The notes below the pieces were generated by a model. The model did not search any database. It saw only the letters and a program-made list of their open reading frames with translations, and was not told the origin of the DNA. Source: Trichomonas tenax (Eukaryota; Parabasalia; Trichomonadida; Trichomonadidae). Taken from it: a DNA stretch of 48,434 bases. The stretch is from the NCBI GenBank assembly GCA_023091735.1, contig JALKBU010000321.1, forward strand, positions 1 through 48,434. The letters are read 5' to 3'. Every line of letters begins with the position of its first letter. Position 1 is the first letter of the stretch. The translations under genes and the position numbers were made by a program. Positions 29,701 to 36,963 of this stretch are shown one piece after another.

Positions 29701-29770
29701 CCAGTACGTCATTCGAGAGATTTGGGCTTGCACCTTTCCCAAAAAACTCGGAAAATTTCGCACCTGACAT
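20738..29770 (-). CDS. TRRAP/Tra1-like PIKK-family pseudokinase scaffold
   Basis: The protein has 3010 residues. TRRAP/Tra1 is the non-catalytic PI3K-related scaffold that links transcription activators to SAGA and NuA4 histone acetyltransferases. The bulk is HEAT/TPR-like helical repeats. A Gln/Met-rich low-complexity stretch fills about residues 1290-1500. The C-terminal part has a PIKK-like fold. RLPFLFYPQVFCVYPG (near 2770) aligns with the HLFFTVPRVVAVSP-type segment of TRRAP. FMLPQVDAFKWL (near 2833) aligns with the MVPRSMLKEW-type segment. I see no HRD or DFG kinase motif. The final 35 residues resemble a FATC domain, ending EGFSWI. The protein is shorter than yeast Tra1 (about 3740) or human TRRAP (about 3860). 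The main alternative, an active PIKK such as TOR or ATM, is disfavoured by the missing catalytic residues. No intron is needed across 9 kb. Confidence 0.85.
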   Translation of the reverse strand: MSGAKFSEFFGKGASPNLSNDVLDILEDFLLFESNKLIEESVARIFDYIIPFLQIYTTKTQPSDINEKSLIKRLFNILRCIKPIYFNPEISRKVEELSFSCLSKLDDTTESAYIFLVEHYLTAQHGIPNGLIDLLNWSVATINMYSNNINYLDFSITTSIIESFAQIYSTNQSQLNKSELALPFLHFAQNILALPKQFINPPVLRLCAKSLRIVARLFEPRRGQDSSVQSQEIYQILRNLQTTIPKEPLYSQIYQNFLLICAFVFNSKDQDLSNYVIQEFQKQLYAITMPYFLKSRRTSYTLYSCSKIAPSRPALVPDVFARTITVLSSAQTPPDFQHSLVNIFPNLNPEAVAKSDPFVIYDMVDQVVDCFEIARLDFEQSLSPTEDWSKINNYMLRSLKTIDSCSLKWTNPRNSIDQLKYQIALRLAYHAKFTFDHVKLKDNNKRYDFFINLIEQSVDRLPPALIMSFWKNTIELFLPQDDSHSYLVEFHSKVLSSNIQQKVYYISQLYIIIADKLPTMHTLTADILQKVNQVVFFKDTVKLTQQHFNNICKELFLIIMQILERNDSCLIETILIPLFTEYNKMSQQLQSQGSAQIPQNPNQSQKMVPMTFQEKLDCIVKLMESHNQFFIDILKNNENDLTISNLSIVIYPLLQRYVSPTRYDDWFQLFLCALQSPKNELTTYLNILYTALTPHIQPIFDHLNSTVAMKFVSALSTILMKGESKECDYARAILRRIPEKVMSSAIQLPDSTPKLTIAYVDGIEVPIDPLFAKIQSLEKPDTEQIDFITKAFINLLERKTFLECTTSKIINELAQFLHKKDSYIFKQGTTLHFNRLMPPTLYSVIYFEELVMKNIAETISIIPNPIDFANNIAILCHYKELAPTAVSILKVALRYIPLDETFAVIISSLFEACTYDYENALALLREYVFARQYMPQDLKYVNPIVHRMLRMSKPTKSQQSITAAQIGLVEMSRQKEIHDFIIKQLILFIIQFKDSTEKNSKAFVYQFIFSQRFGEVRDDQTDPRPIHQTFFQFVIDSLNKRSVERIHNAFVKCMKKLSSHKTEKMHEFSHTRYLVKLLAWMCTTESIRELADYFWRESFKVLRVPKLLTMLGYFLKKIKNFIKKIGGSLDFCPIDLKFDNSIQELYLFEFLLENNKVSPVEEFATALYRFILQSTKNPPSYLTPLFKVIAAFPQSYMTPELKKLIRSGFDLSCVYNDHLLFANTPEVFVKSFQRECVQIIMEMFQEQFELKYINLVEKLFNNKELGDFRDEIITRLANNVTNVFNYLENHKVEISKQLQYHSQQQQQSQQRQQQYQQQMQQQNSQSQQRQQQLQLQQQMQQQFQQMQQQLQQSQQNQSSSSSSQQMAAQMQQQMQKSQQISTPQESKPMTPQQIQQKMSQNFAKLQQQQQQQTYQQFQQMSMMMGSKNSQKINAQLSPMSPQMQQQMLQNLPPQMLQQMSNSQLQSQMQSPMHAPTPIQNPTPSQVQQQMRSQMQQQQQPPPQIVTSPIAVNIILSRLYKILPNILKFGCTENTLYQAQMLVKEIIKQSKTDQSYQLTIFRPSLFIAAVQVLFPIEALNVIEKSNLLMSMIPENINFIVQQPLMFTHSLLVSRFVKIARHISSKGYNLVEYLNAAPTPNILSRVFQSWLRYMTFKAMPPENPLYFTGNFQSMVPSDSLLNDNLIRYYNAMLHNVKNISVQDFTFCGIESISHDIHAVAIMNNALTPQSILNFSRLVSVARTIKAKDENNLMFRDAMTEVFNYLVWKIPCVTNSSKVAFRTAGTSPSVFNPNNLNFAKSVLRFTYLNSFTKYQIPEIYTYFLPSICESIVNTPDHIAHPRIFDVIVYMILNNPSDSKLFTFEQFPAALDKIKDSLNTCNVNRQYLELIRAHLTEKPKDFSSAQYSFYLQVVAAIAKLMSADNSLTKLPLVLSGFQLLQPPKEFVSLYQKALKDIVASGGTRVAEFAINEIYSAMKITVNSPFSQPLRSPFGTVVQWISEFQNSPHYKIMLFLFDAVFPQTEPQLLAEISKLKYPIHPFVINEVNKVMKTKFPKAYAACYKYARNRIFVVQQEANIVEACWQNDWAAQHQEIHIQIFARMFLPSSISMIALFLDLQSIQALLITALHSSPVLNYPKFITFMKYYIRLFPTSSLSAVFNITPPFHHSTPLPNSPTYSNMFFLEQLNLTDDALGLAREELPVLNTAYSYSHLCQYEAAFASFIDTTYKHPECYSQAIIQMRSAAINLSFPWANDMFASIIVQKNDTSPHYIYLPFLTYFSHSLDPHRRNEFSNTTYFSSSFITTMSRSVIAEEAIGACKMMSAAMSQMQDGRNSDDIRFWTNIWLPTLDRLCTTASSLGWRIIVLQNTLKEIHRHDNYSDLLMQNYINFAQLLVNVGAIRRSFDVRLKAMQHADDKMTNYPITALPRLSNYLFNARMRKIQFNRQFICFQMGMHDIASAYNISQMVLMPHEQCHENIKFITYIATKLPRFLDLNSLLMKLSEYFQIASKEDYMSLISVVIMIVKQYRPRAIDILNSIVSHTAPTKLNSLWISWIPIIFECIDAIPPQFFVSLADNFPIHFIMTAMHIRLTMKSQVIQQTLEFIQQRKHTKAILADITMLFQFLKDSEESLTRMRKSVWAHRTLYQALTKPSMPVNQEVYMELGINPTLPDLCTFCANNPPYYITQHRAKVIPMRGCRIPVRDSTELVTAIEVIGDGTQDATARFTLENGEIQTVSIVPDGRFNFNARESVFTKYISNKLANHPSTNTRLPFLFYPQVFCVYPGINIVFAPQIQWLHGLAGNANVINSMARAVGDSIQYMVFPLDEISPLISKARKNFMLPQVDAFKWLVQGSDGSISNFCYARNAISSQIGSIYAVRAIAHSPSPAFPTIALYTDRTSISISDWFPQNAYTVSTILLSPQLMGMLPQYSLLGSFSASWLATMQCLYESRDELEAILYSLGVDANQFFANLSYAAPVMTEDTDKYDHPFPFMLVDHLISTAKNSFVASDEGFSWI
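25260..25890 (-). repeat. Gln-codon-rich low-complexity segment inside the TRRAP-like gene
   Basis: The minus strand has long runs of CAA/CAG codons with Met, Ser and Pro between them (for example QQQQQSQQRQQQYQQQMQQQ). It interrupts the helical repeats without breaking the frame. Shadow ORFs in other frames here are composition artefacts. Confidence 0.9.
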
Positions 29771-29800
29771 TCTCTAATCGAGCTATCGTCCAAATTTTCT

Positions 29801-30274
29801 TCAATTCATTTTTATTGCATATTTAGGCTTTATATTGTATGGTATTGCTATTTGTTCAGTAAAATCGAGAAAACAAGTTTTTTGAAGCTGTGATTTTTTT
29901 TCTTCATTACCAAATTGAGTGACTCTTACAAAGCTGTTTTTTGATGATTGTGGAATAAAGGATCCTAGAAAAACATAAAATTTCTTCTGAATTTGGTGAA
30001 ATAAAAACCTTAATTCTCGCATTAATTTATGTTCAGCAAATATGCTCAAAACTTGATAAAAATAAATCAAACTTGTATCATTGTATAGAGTAATATTAGT
30101 ACTATTGAACACATAGAGCGTTATTAGAAAATGTCTAAAAGTTAACTCAAAAATGACGTTTTTGGTATGGCTAATTTTAGAGTCAAAATGTTTAACTGAA
30201 AATGAAAAAATCCCATCAAAATTGTAGAGAATTCGTGCTTTTCGATTTGATATTTTGCATTTTTTAAAAATCAA
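29801..30274 (-). CDS. uncharacterised ORF with a BTB-like N-terminal pattern, possibly a relic
   Basis: This 157-codon frame lies 30 bp upstream of the TRRAP-like start on the same strand. Residues 30-105 (around FDSKISHTKNVIFELTFRHF and YNDTSLIYFYQVLSIFAEH) follow the pattern of the BTB-like domain found at the N-terminus of many trichomonad LRR and ankyrin proteins. This includes an isolated T-S-L-I-Y-F-Y-Q helix, where a leucine-rich or ankyrin array would normally follow. No such array is present, and the last 50 residues look unrelated, so the gene may be truncated or frameshifted. Gene status is uncertain. It would leave almost no promoter space for the TRRAP-like gene. Confidence 0.38.
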   Translation of the reverse strand: MIFKKCKISNRKARILYNFDGIFSFSVKHFDSKISHTKNVIFELTFRHFLITLYVFNSTNITLYNDTSLIYFYQVLSIFAEHKLMRELRFLFHQIQKKFYVFLGSFIPQSSKNSFVRVTQFGNEEKKSQLQKTCFLDFTEQIAIPYNIKPKYAIKMN

Positions 30275-30765
30275 ACTTTGTTAAAAGATTTCAATTTAGT
30301 TATAATACAATTTTCCTCAGGAAAACTAGTTAAATGTGAATTATTTTGAAATATAATTTTGATCATGTTCATGAGCTTTAGGAAATGACTTAGGTAGTAG
30401 CTATGCAAAAAGAGTTTTTGCCTTGATAAAGTTGAACTTTTAATAAATTATTTTGAAACATTTAAAAAGCAATTTGAGAGTTGTTTATTCATATAAATGG
30501 ATTCAAATAGTTCTGAAAATGAAAGATTCATTCATAGTGTGTCTTCAATTCTAACATATATGAATTCATCTCCACTTTAATCTAGATTTCATAATATGTG
30601 GTAGACAATCAATAGAAAAACAGTATTTGAAAATTAACTTTATACTGAATCAGTGATTTAGCTTTAAAATTTTGATCTTTGTTATTTAGTAGCCCCTATA
30701 TATTGAAGACCCTGATATTTTAATAACCCCCTGTTTAATGTTTCAAGACCCTGGAAGAAATAGCG
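30275..30765. other. intergenic, promoter side of the dikinase gene
   Basis: This 490-bp AT-rich spacer holds four C-tracts at 30693-30696, 30710-30712, 30727-30731 and 30749-30751. They are spaced 17, 17 and 22 bp apart, similar to the array at 19499-19685. No ORF is visible. Confidence 0.55.
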
Positions 30766-30771
30766 TCACTT
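30766..30771 (+). promoter_or_regulatory. Inr element of the dikinase gene
   Basis: TCACTT matches the trichomonad initiator TCAYTW. The start A at 30768 would give a 5' UTR of 26 bases before the ATG at 30794. Confidence 0.65.
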
Positions 30772-30793
30772 TTCGAAAAAATACGTTTCAAAG

Positions 30794-33559
30794 ATGAGTG
30801 AGCAATATGTCTTTTTCTTCGACGAAATCGACAAAGTCGAGGCAAAAGTCGGCGGAATGGACAAAGTAAAGAATCTTCTCGGTGGTAAAGGCGGAAATCT
30901 CGCTGAAATTGCACGCCAAGGAATTCCAGTTCCACATGGATTCACAATTTCAACGGAAACATGCACTATTTTCTACAAACAAGATCCTCCGGCACTTCCA
31001 GACTCGATCTGGGACGAAATTAATGCGAAAATCAAAGAGCTTGAAGCAAAAACAGAAAAACAGTTCGGATCTGAGGAAAAGCCGCTTCTTGTTTCTTGCA
31101 GATCAGGTGCAAGAGTATCTATGCCAGGTATGATGGATACAGTACTCAATATCGGTCTTAACGACGTTACATGCCAAGCTATGATAAATCTTACTCAAAA
31201 TCCACGTTTCGTTTGGGATTCTTACAGAAGACTTCTTCAGGGTTACGGTGCCATCGTTATGGGCATTCCAGACGACAAATTCGAAGAAGCATTGAAGCAA
31301 ATGCAAACAGAGAAGGAATACAAGTCAGATAACGACGTTCAAGCGGAGGATTGGGAAGCCCTCGTCACAACATACAAGCAGATCATCGAGGAAGCCAAAG
31401 GTTCACCTTTCCCACAAGATCCAATTGAACAACTCAAAGGAGCGATTATGGCCGTCTTCCAGTCATGGAACTCAGAGAGAGCCATCGAGTACAGAAAGAG
31501 ATTCGGTTTCTCCGATGATTGGGGCACAGCTGTCAACGTTATGGCAATGGTTTTCGGTAACATGGGTGAAACATCTGCTTCTGGTGTTACGTTCACTCGC
31601 AATCCATCCACCGGTGAAAACAAGTTGTGGGGTGACTTCCTCATTAACTCGCAGGGTGAAGATGTCGTCGCTGGCGTCAGAACACCACAGCACATCGATC
31701 AGCTCGAACAAGTTCTTCCAGAAGTTTACACACAGCTTCTTGACATCGGCCACAAGCTAGAGGCCTTCTTCAGAGATGTCCAGGATATAGAGTTCACAAT
31801 CGAGAACGGCGTTCTTTGGATTCTCCAGACACGTAACGGCAAGAAGACTTCCAAGGCCATCATCAAATGCAATGTCGATCTCGCTAAGGAAGGAGTTATC
31901 ACAAAGGAAGAAGCTCTCAGGAGAGTTACATCAAACGATATCGAAACAATCTTACACCCACACTTCGAGAAGGCTGATCTTGATACTGCTGCTTCTAAGT
32001 TATTCACAACAGGTGTCAACGCTTCTCCAGGCGCCGGCGTTGGTCAGATTTACTTCGGTGCTGACAAGTGCAAGGAAATGGCTGCTAACGGACAGAACGT
32101 CATCTTAGTTAGACAGTTCACAAAGCCAGATGATTTCGGTGGCATGGTTGTCTCTAAGGGCTTGTTCACAGCTGAAGGTGGCGCTGCTTCACACGCTGCT
32201 GTCGTTGCTAGACAGGTTGGTATTCCAGCCGTCGTCGGCTGCTCACAGATCAACATCGATCCGGCTGCTAAGACAGTCACATGCGGCGAAAACGTCTTGA
32301 AGGAAGGTGACTGGGTCAGTATCGATGGTTCCACAGGCCAAGTCTTCATGGACCAGATCCCTATGGTTGCTCCAAACATTTCTGAGCAAGAAGAACTGCT
32401 GGAGTTATTGAACTGGGCTGATGAAGTCTGCGAACAAGAAAACGGAAGAGAATCAATCAACAACGGCCCCACAAGAGGTCTTAAGGTCTTGGCAAACGCT
32501 GACGCACCAAAGGATGCTGAGAAGGCCAGGCAATTAGGTGCTAAGGGCATTGGTCTTTGCAGAACAGAGCACATGTTCCTTGGCGACAGAACACAGTACG
32601 TCCAGAGGATGGTTATGGCTGACAACGAAGAGGAAAGAAAGGAGGCAATGGACGAGCTCGAAGGAATGCTTGTTGAAAACTTCACACAGATGTTCGATAC
32701 AATGAGCGGATTACCAGTCATTGTTCGTTTGCTCGATCCTCCGCTTCACGAGTTCTTGCCAGACATGCTCGAAACAGCCAGCGAAATCGCAGCTGCCAAG
32801 GAAACGGCTAAGCTCGAAGGCAAGGACAAGGAAGCTGATGACGAAGACGAGGACGAAGAAGGAAAGGCCAGAGAGAAGATGTGGGCAAATATTCAGAAGT
32901 ACCACGAAACAAACCCAATGACTGGCTTCAGAGGTGTTAGATTATGCCTTCTTATTCCAGGCCTCCTTGAGATGCAAGTCAGAGCTATTGTTAATGCTGC
33001 TTGCACAGTCAAGGCAGATGAGAAGGATCCAATCGTCGAGATCATGGTTCCTCTCGTCGTTACAGAAGAAGAACTCAAGGCCGTTAAGCAGGTTATGGAC
33101 AAGGAGATCGAAAGCGTCCTTAAGGAACATGAGATGAAGAACTTGCATATCAAGTATGGTACAATGATCGAAGTTCCACGTGCAGCACTTATCGCTGATA
33201 AGATCTCCGAGTATGCAGAATTCTTCTCATTCGGTACAAACGATCTTACACAGCTTGGATTTGGTTACAGTAGAGATGATGCTGTATTTATCCAGGAGTA
33301 CAGAAGCCGCGGAATGTTTGCAACAAATCCATTCCAGACAATCGACAAGGGTATTGGAAAGCTCATGAAGATTGCCACAGAGCGCGGAAGAAAGACAAGG
33401 AATGACTTAACAGTTGGTATTTGCGGCGAGCATGGCGGCGAGCCAGAAACTATCAAGTTCTGCCACTCAATTGGAATGGACTATGTTTCCTGCAGTCCAC
33501 TCAGAATTCCAGTAGCTAGATTTACTGCTGCTCATGCTGTTCTTGATGCTAAAAAGTAA
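30794..33559 (+). CDS. ppdK: pyruvate, phosphate dikinase
   Basis: The protein has 921 residues. The enzyme interconverts phosphoenolpyruvate, AMP and PPi with pyruvate, ATP and phosphate (EC 2.7.9.1). In trichomonads it acts in PPi-linked glycolysis beside or instead of pyruvate kinase. The N-terminal nucleotide-binding part begins FFFDEIDKVEAKVGGMDK and has LLGGKGGNLAE. The phospho-histidine swivel segment is AEGGAASHAAVVARQVGIPA, with catalytic His in SHAAV. The PEP-binding barrel includes RTEHMF, NPMTGFRGVRL, GTNDLTQLGFGYSRDDA, and C-terminal GICGEHGGEP with the catalytic Cys. The protein is about 45 residues longer than bacterial PPDK, partly from an acidic Lys/Asp/Glu insert around residues 672-695. 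Codons are C- and G-ending more often than in any other gene here, suggesting high expression. A consensus Inr precedes the ATG. No organelle-targeting leader was recognised. Confidence 0.98.
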   Translation: MSEQYVFFFDEIDKVEAKVGGMDKVKNLLGGKGGNLAEIARQGIPVPHGFTISTETCTIFYKQDPPALPDSIWDEINAKIKELEAKTEKQFGSEEKPLLVSCRSGARVSMPGMMDTVLNIGLNDVTCQAMINLTQNPRFVWDSYRRLLQGYGAIVMGIPDDKFEEALKQMQTEKEYKSDNDVQAEDWEALVTTYKQIIEEAKGSPFPQDPIEQLKGAIMAVFQSWNSERAIEYRKRFGFSDDWGTAVNVMAMVFGNMGETSASGVTFTRNPSTGENKLWGDFLINSQGEDVVAGVRTPQHIDQLEQVLPEVYTQLLDIGHKLEAFFRDVQDIEFTIENGVLWILQTRNGKKTSKAIIKCNVDLAKEGVITKEEALRRVTSNDIETILHPHFEKADLDTAASKLFTTGVNASPGAGVGQIYFGADKCKEMAANGQNVILVRQFTKPDDFGGMVVSKGLFTAEGGAASHAAVVARQVGIPAVVGCSQINIDPAAKTVTCGENVLKEGDWVSIDGSTGQVFMDQIPMVAPNISEQEELLELLNWADEVCEQENGRESINNGPTRGLKVLANADAPKDAEKARQLGAKGIGLCRTEHMFLGDRTQYVQRMVMADNEEERKEAMDELEGMLVENFTQMFDTMSGLPVIVRLLDPPLHEFLPDMLETASEIAAAKETAKLEGKDKEADDEDEDEEGKAREKMWANIQKYHETNPMTGFRGVRLCLLIPGLLEMQVRAIVNAACTVKADEKDPIVEIMVPLVVTEEELKAVKQVMDKEIESVLKEHEMKNLHIKYGTMIEVPRAALIADKISEYAEFFSFGTNDLTQLGFGYSRDDAVFIQEYRSRGMFATNPFQTIDKGIGKLMKIATERGRKTRNDLTVGICGEHGGEPETIKFCHSIGMDYVSCSPLRIPVARFTAAHAVLDAKK

Positions 33560-33807
33560 AAATTATGATGTGAAAACTTATTCTTAAAGAAATTTAGTTT
33601 CTTTCAAAAATAGAATCGTTATTTCAACCATTATTTAGAAAGGAATTCAATGATTAATACAAAGATATTTTCTTCCTAAATAATTTAGAATGCCTAACAG
33701 TATTTTGATGATCTATTGAATATTTTTGAATGTAAGAATATATGATAATACAATAAAAGTGACATTTTTGAATAAATACAACGATGGACTGATGACAAAC
33801 ATAATTT

Positions 33808-34273
33808 TAAGGGTATTCGTTGTCAGAGGATTATTCATTTCGAAATTCAGAGTATATCGACTTCAGAAGAACGCCAATTCAGTTTTCGAGTCAATCAAAT
33901 TTAATTTTAACTATCAGTTATAATTATTTTGAAGGATGTATAGTGAATGAAAAAGGAGGATGCATTGCTTATGATGTTTCATCTTCTTCAGCATTTATAG
34001 AAAAGGTATTTTCCATAAGTTGCCAAGCTGGAACTTCTAGTTTAGGATATATTGCTTATATTTCTAGTGCAACTACTAATGAAAACGATGTAATGAACTT
34101 TTCTTTGATATCCGTGGCCAAATGTGGAGGAGATGAAATAGGAACAACCCTATTTTAGAACTTATGCACCTGGCAATAGTAAATATGGAAATATTTATAC
34201 TTCATCGATGCCAACTGAAAGCTTTTCTTTGAGCATTGATCATTTCTTTTATTACAAAAACATTGGGGATTAA
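33808..34273 (+). pseudogene. beta-helix-type surface protein fragment (copy 1), decayed
   Basis: An open frame from 33808 to 34158 contains NYFEGCIVNEKGGCIAYDVS and FSISCQAGTSSLGYIAYISS. The frame breaks by one base near 34155, after which the next frame continues with YFRTYAPGNSKYGNIYTSS to TAA at 34271-34273. The recurring pattern (F-x-x-C, G-G-x-I, then short N/S-rich strands with Cys) matches the repeats of right-handed beta-helix, Pmp-like surface proteins expanded in trichomonads. There is no leader or membrane anchor. The copy at 36001-36963 aligns with the same region, so these are paralogous relics. Confidence 0.55.
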
Positions 34274-34949
34274 ACATGTTTTTTCTAGAGGATAGTTAAT
34301 GTTAAATCTTCTCAATTATTTAAAATTTCCTGGAACTTGATTCCTAGGGCAGTTAAAACAAAGCTTCATTTAAAAAGCCAAAAAAGGAGTTTTATATTAA
34401 GCATGCGGCCGATACGCAAAATCCAATGCATAAAAAAATTACCCGAAGCATTTGACATACGCAATTGCGTATTCAGATTTATGTGTAAAATTTTAAAAAT
34501 ACGTTTTTTAAGACGCAGAGCTCAGATTTTGAGGTTTTTAATTGACAGAATGCAAGTATTATTGATTTACAACAATACTATTACTCATAAAGATGTTTTT
34601 TTTTAAAAAAGTGTATCTAAAGTCAACGATTATTGTATCATTCATAATTTTTTTTCTCTTCCTAATTTTTAATTTTTTTTTAAAATTTGGCTCTAAATAT
34701 CATATAGAATATGATATTATCATTGCATATTAAATCGAAAACGTTATGCGTATTCGAATTTTTTTCTCATAGAATTTTTTGTGTTTAGCATATAATTGAG
34801 TGTACGCAAAACAGTTTTCAATTCAAAATTGAGAAGATTAACCTTATTGCGTATATTGAAATCATACGCAACCTTGAATTTTTTTCTCATTTACTCTTTT
34901 GAGTTTTGCAATTTTTAACGAGTGACCCCCTATAGATCAGATCTGATAA
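34274..34949. other. non-coding insert with GCGTAT/ATACGC motifs
   Basis: This stretch lies between two relics of surface genes. It carries a perfect 16-bp palindrome at 34457-34472. It also has several further TACGC/GCGTA words (near 34414, 34745, 34802, 34851 and 34869) and two related blocks with GAATTTTTTTCTCAT about 120 bp apart (near 34757 and 34878). An 89-codon frame at 34337 has no coding character. Confidence 0.45.
34457..34472. repeat. perfect 16-bp palindrome ATACGCAATTGCGTAT
   Basis: The sequence equals its own reverse complement over all 16 bases. It could be a dimeric protein site or a cruciform or hairpin seed. It sits in a segment otherwise enriched for the half-site ATACGC. 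Confidence 0.7.
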
Positions 34950-35123
34950 AACATTTACGTGCCTTTCTGGAGTTCTGTTTACAGTGGTATCAATAATATC
35001 TCTGCAAACAAAGACCAAGCCGCTCATCCAATATTATTTTGCTTAAACAAACACTATCTTGTATTGGAAGATGATGGAAGCTCTTCTCTTATCTTATCTA
35101 TTGTAGGTATAACTGCATGTTAA
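34950..35123 (+). pseudogene. beta-helix-type surface protein fragment (copy 2)
   Basis: An open frame between TAA at 34947 and TAA at 35121-35123 encodes 57 residues. They include VPFWSSVYSGINNISANKDQ and LNKHYLVLEDDGSSSLILSI. Its style matches the beta-helix surface family of the neighbouring relics, but it covers a different region and has no start codon or leader. Confidence 0.42.
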
Positions 35124-36000
35124 TAATATAGATGTAGCCTATATTAAATCGCAGAATTTATAAATATATTAACAAAATCAATTATAATTAATACATTCAT
35201 AAACGGTGTGATTATAGATTATTATTTTAAGAATATGAGACTCTGTTTTTGTTTTTTTTAAAAAGCAATAATTTAACATATTTAGTATTTCCATTTATTT
35301 TAATAAGAAATTGGTGCTTTTCAGGGGTGCTGAGTATGTTTATAGCATTTGCTTGTCTATTTAACTTGAGGATCTCAATGCCTCAATGAGATTTCATCGA
35401 ATTTTGGCATGTAAAATAAAGAAAGTCACCATTTTCGACACTTATTATCTGATATTTGTCATGTAAAGTCGAAAATTTGATATGTAATGTTACCAATGAG
35501 CCAATTTTGTGTGAACTTGAGGTAGCCGAACGTTAGGTATGCTCGATGTATGAGCAAAGGAATGCCGTTTGACTCCTGCGCGTAGCGTATTTTTTCTTTT
35601 CTATTTTTTGATTTTTCTAGGGGAATTCTAGCAAAAATAAGCGAGAGAACGCTATAATAGTGAGATGTATTTGTTATAATCATCAAAGAGATTCATAACA
35701 GAAGCCCATTAATGATTTGTAATGGGTTTCTGTTTGTAATCATATCTTGATTAAGTAATACCTTGCTAAGATCATGAAACAGATCGCACGTAATTATGGC
35801 CAGATATCGAATTATCCATGCCGTTTCAAGGACATTAGACAGTTCGAATCACAATGGGAGTTGTGACTCCATCTGTCCTGAGCGCAAAATTTTTTTGACA
35901 TCCTTGATTACTTCTACTTTTTCACCTTCTCTTTAACTTTCATACAATTAAAGCAGTCATTTCACAATTGAACTTTGATTTCCCTCCTCCTGATGTGTGA
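35124..36000. other. intergenic with a short hairpin, no intact gene
   Basis: The spacer contains CCCATTA-8 bases-TAATGGG at about 35704-35725, a simple hairpin. The segment 35500-35700 is richer in G+C than its surroundings and open on the minus strand (35459-35686), but it shows no recognisable protein. Immediately before 36001 the frame of the next relic continues upstream (FDFPPPDV) across a TGA at 35998-36000. Confidence 0.45.
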
Positions 36001-36963
36001 AAGCAGTTCTATGATTCTGTTTATGCTGGAAATAATTTCATAAATTGTTCAACATTCTTAATGAAAAAGAATGTCTCAAATAATGAAATGTTTATATACA
36101 ATAGATTCTTCTCTGAGTTATCAGACACTGTGATTTACATTATTGAAGTTAATCAATTAAAATTCCTTCATTCTCATTGTATTTTCAAAAACTGTAGAAG
36201 CACAAAAGAATCTGCTGGGGTTCAGCTTTTTTGCACTAACAGTTCTATTGTTCAAAACTGTTTCTGCATTTTTGGTTGCACTGGTTATGTTGGTTTTTCA
36301 AATATACATTCGGGTAGTGTTGAAATGGACCCTAATTATATGCTTTATGGGGCGATTTCTGCTTTCGAAGGAATAAAATGGATTTTAAACCTTGAATTTG
36401 GGGAAATATTTATCAGATCAATTAATTTCAGCAAAAATACAATGATGGATTTTACTGCCGAATTCTGCATTCAATATGCATATCCGTTAGAGTCCAGAAT
36501 AAATACTTCCATTTTTTATAACATCACCATTGGCTATTCGCATTTGCTGAAGTTGCTAACATTAAACAGAGTTTATAATGTCAATTTATGTAACTTTGTG
36601 GGTATAATTGGAAAATGACAGTTTACAACTCAAAAATATTATATTTGTTCATTTGATAGTACTGAGGTCTATATCAGCCAGTGCACATTTATGGACCTTA
36701 TGTTTTTTTTTAAAATAGCTGGTGTTGGATATGGCTATTCTGGTAGGATAAATATCTATAATTGCAGCATTGATGAGCCCGGAAAACTCTCTTCCAGTGT
36801 ATTTCCAATCTCCGCGACATATATTACTTCTTACAATGAAACAGTGAGTATCTCATTAAGAGAATGCTCCACAGCGATCCAGAAGTATCAAAAATATCAA
36901 TGCTCATGCCCACAAGAAATTCATGATATTTTAGTCTATCATATAAAAAGGAGAGTTGTTTAA
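36001..36963 (+). pseudogene. beta-helix-type surface protein fragment (copy 3), in-frame stop
   Basis: One reading frame runs from 36001 (KQFYDSVYAGNNFINCSTFL) through FKNCRSTKESAGVQLF and FCIFGCTGYVGFSNIHSGS to TGA at 36616-36618. It continues in the same frame after the stop with YYICSFDSTEVYISQCTFMD to TAA at 36961-36963. Another TGA (35998-36000) precedes it in frame. The F-x-x-C/G-G/N-rich strand pattern is the same as in copy 1. The TGA is unlikely to be read through because other genes here end with TGA. The C-terminal part ends ECSTAIQKYQ and lacks a membrane helix. Confidence 0.55.

Noticed and set aside
31339..32721. Several antisense frames of 90-223 codons opposite the dikinase gene
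   Set aside because: They arise from the biased codon use of the sense gene. Their sequences have no family character.
34337..34606. 89-codon plus-strand frame
   Set aside because: It is basic and of random composition, overlaps palindromic non-coding DNA, and has no similarity to the adjacent surface relics.
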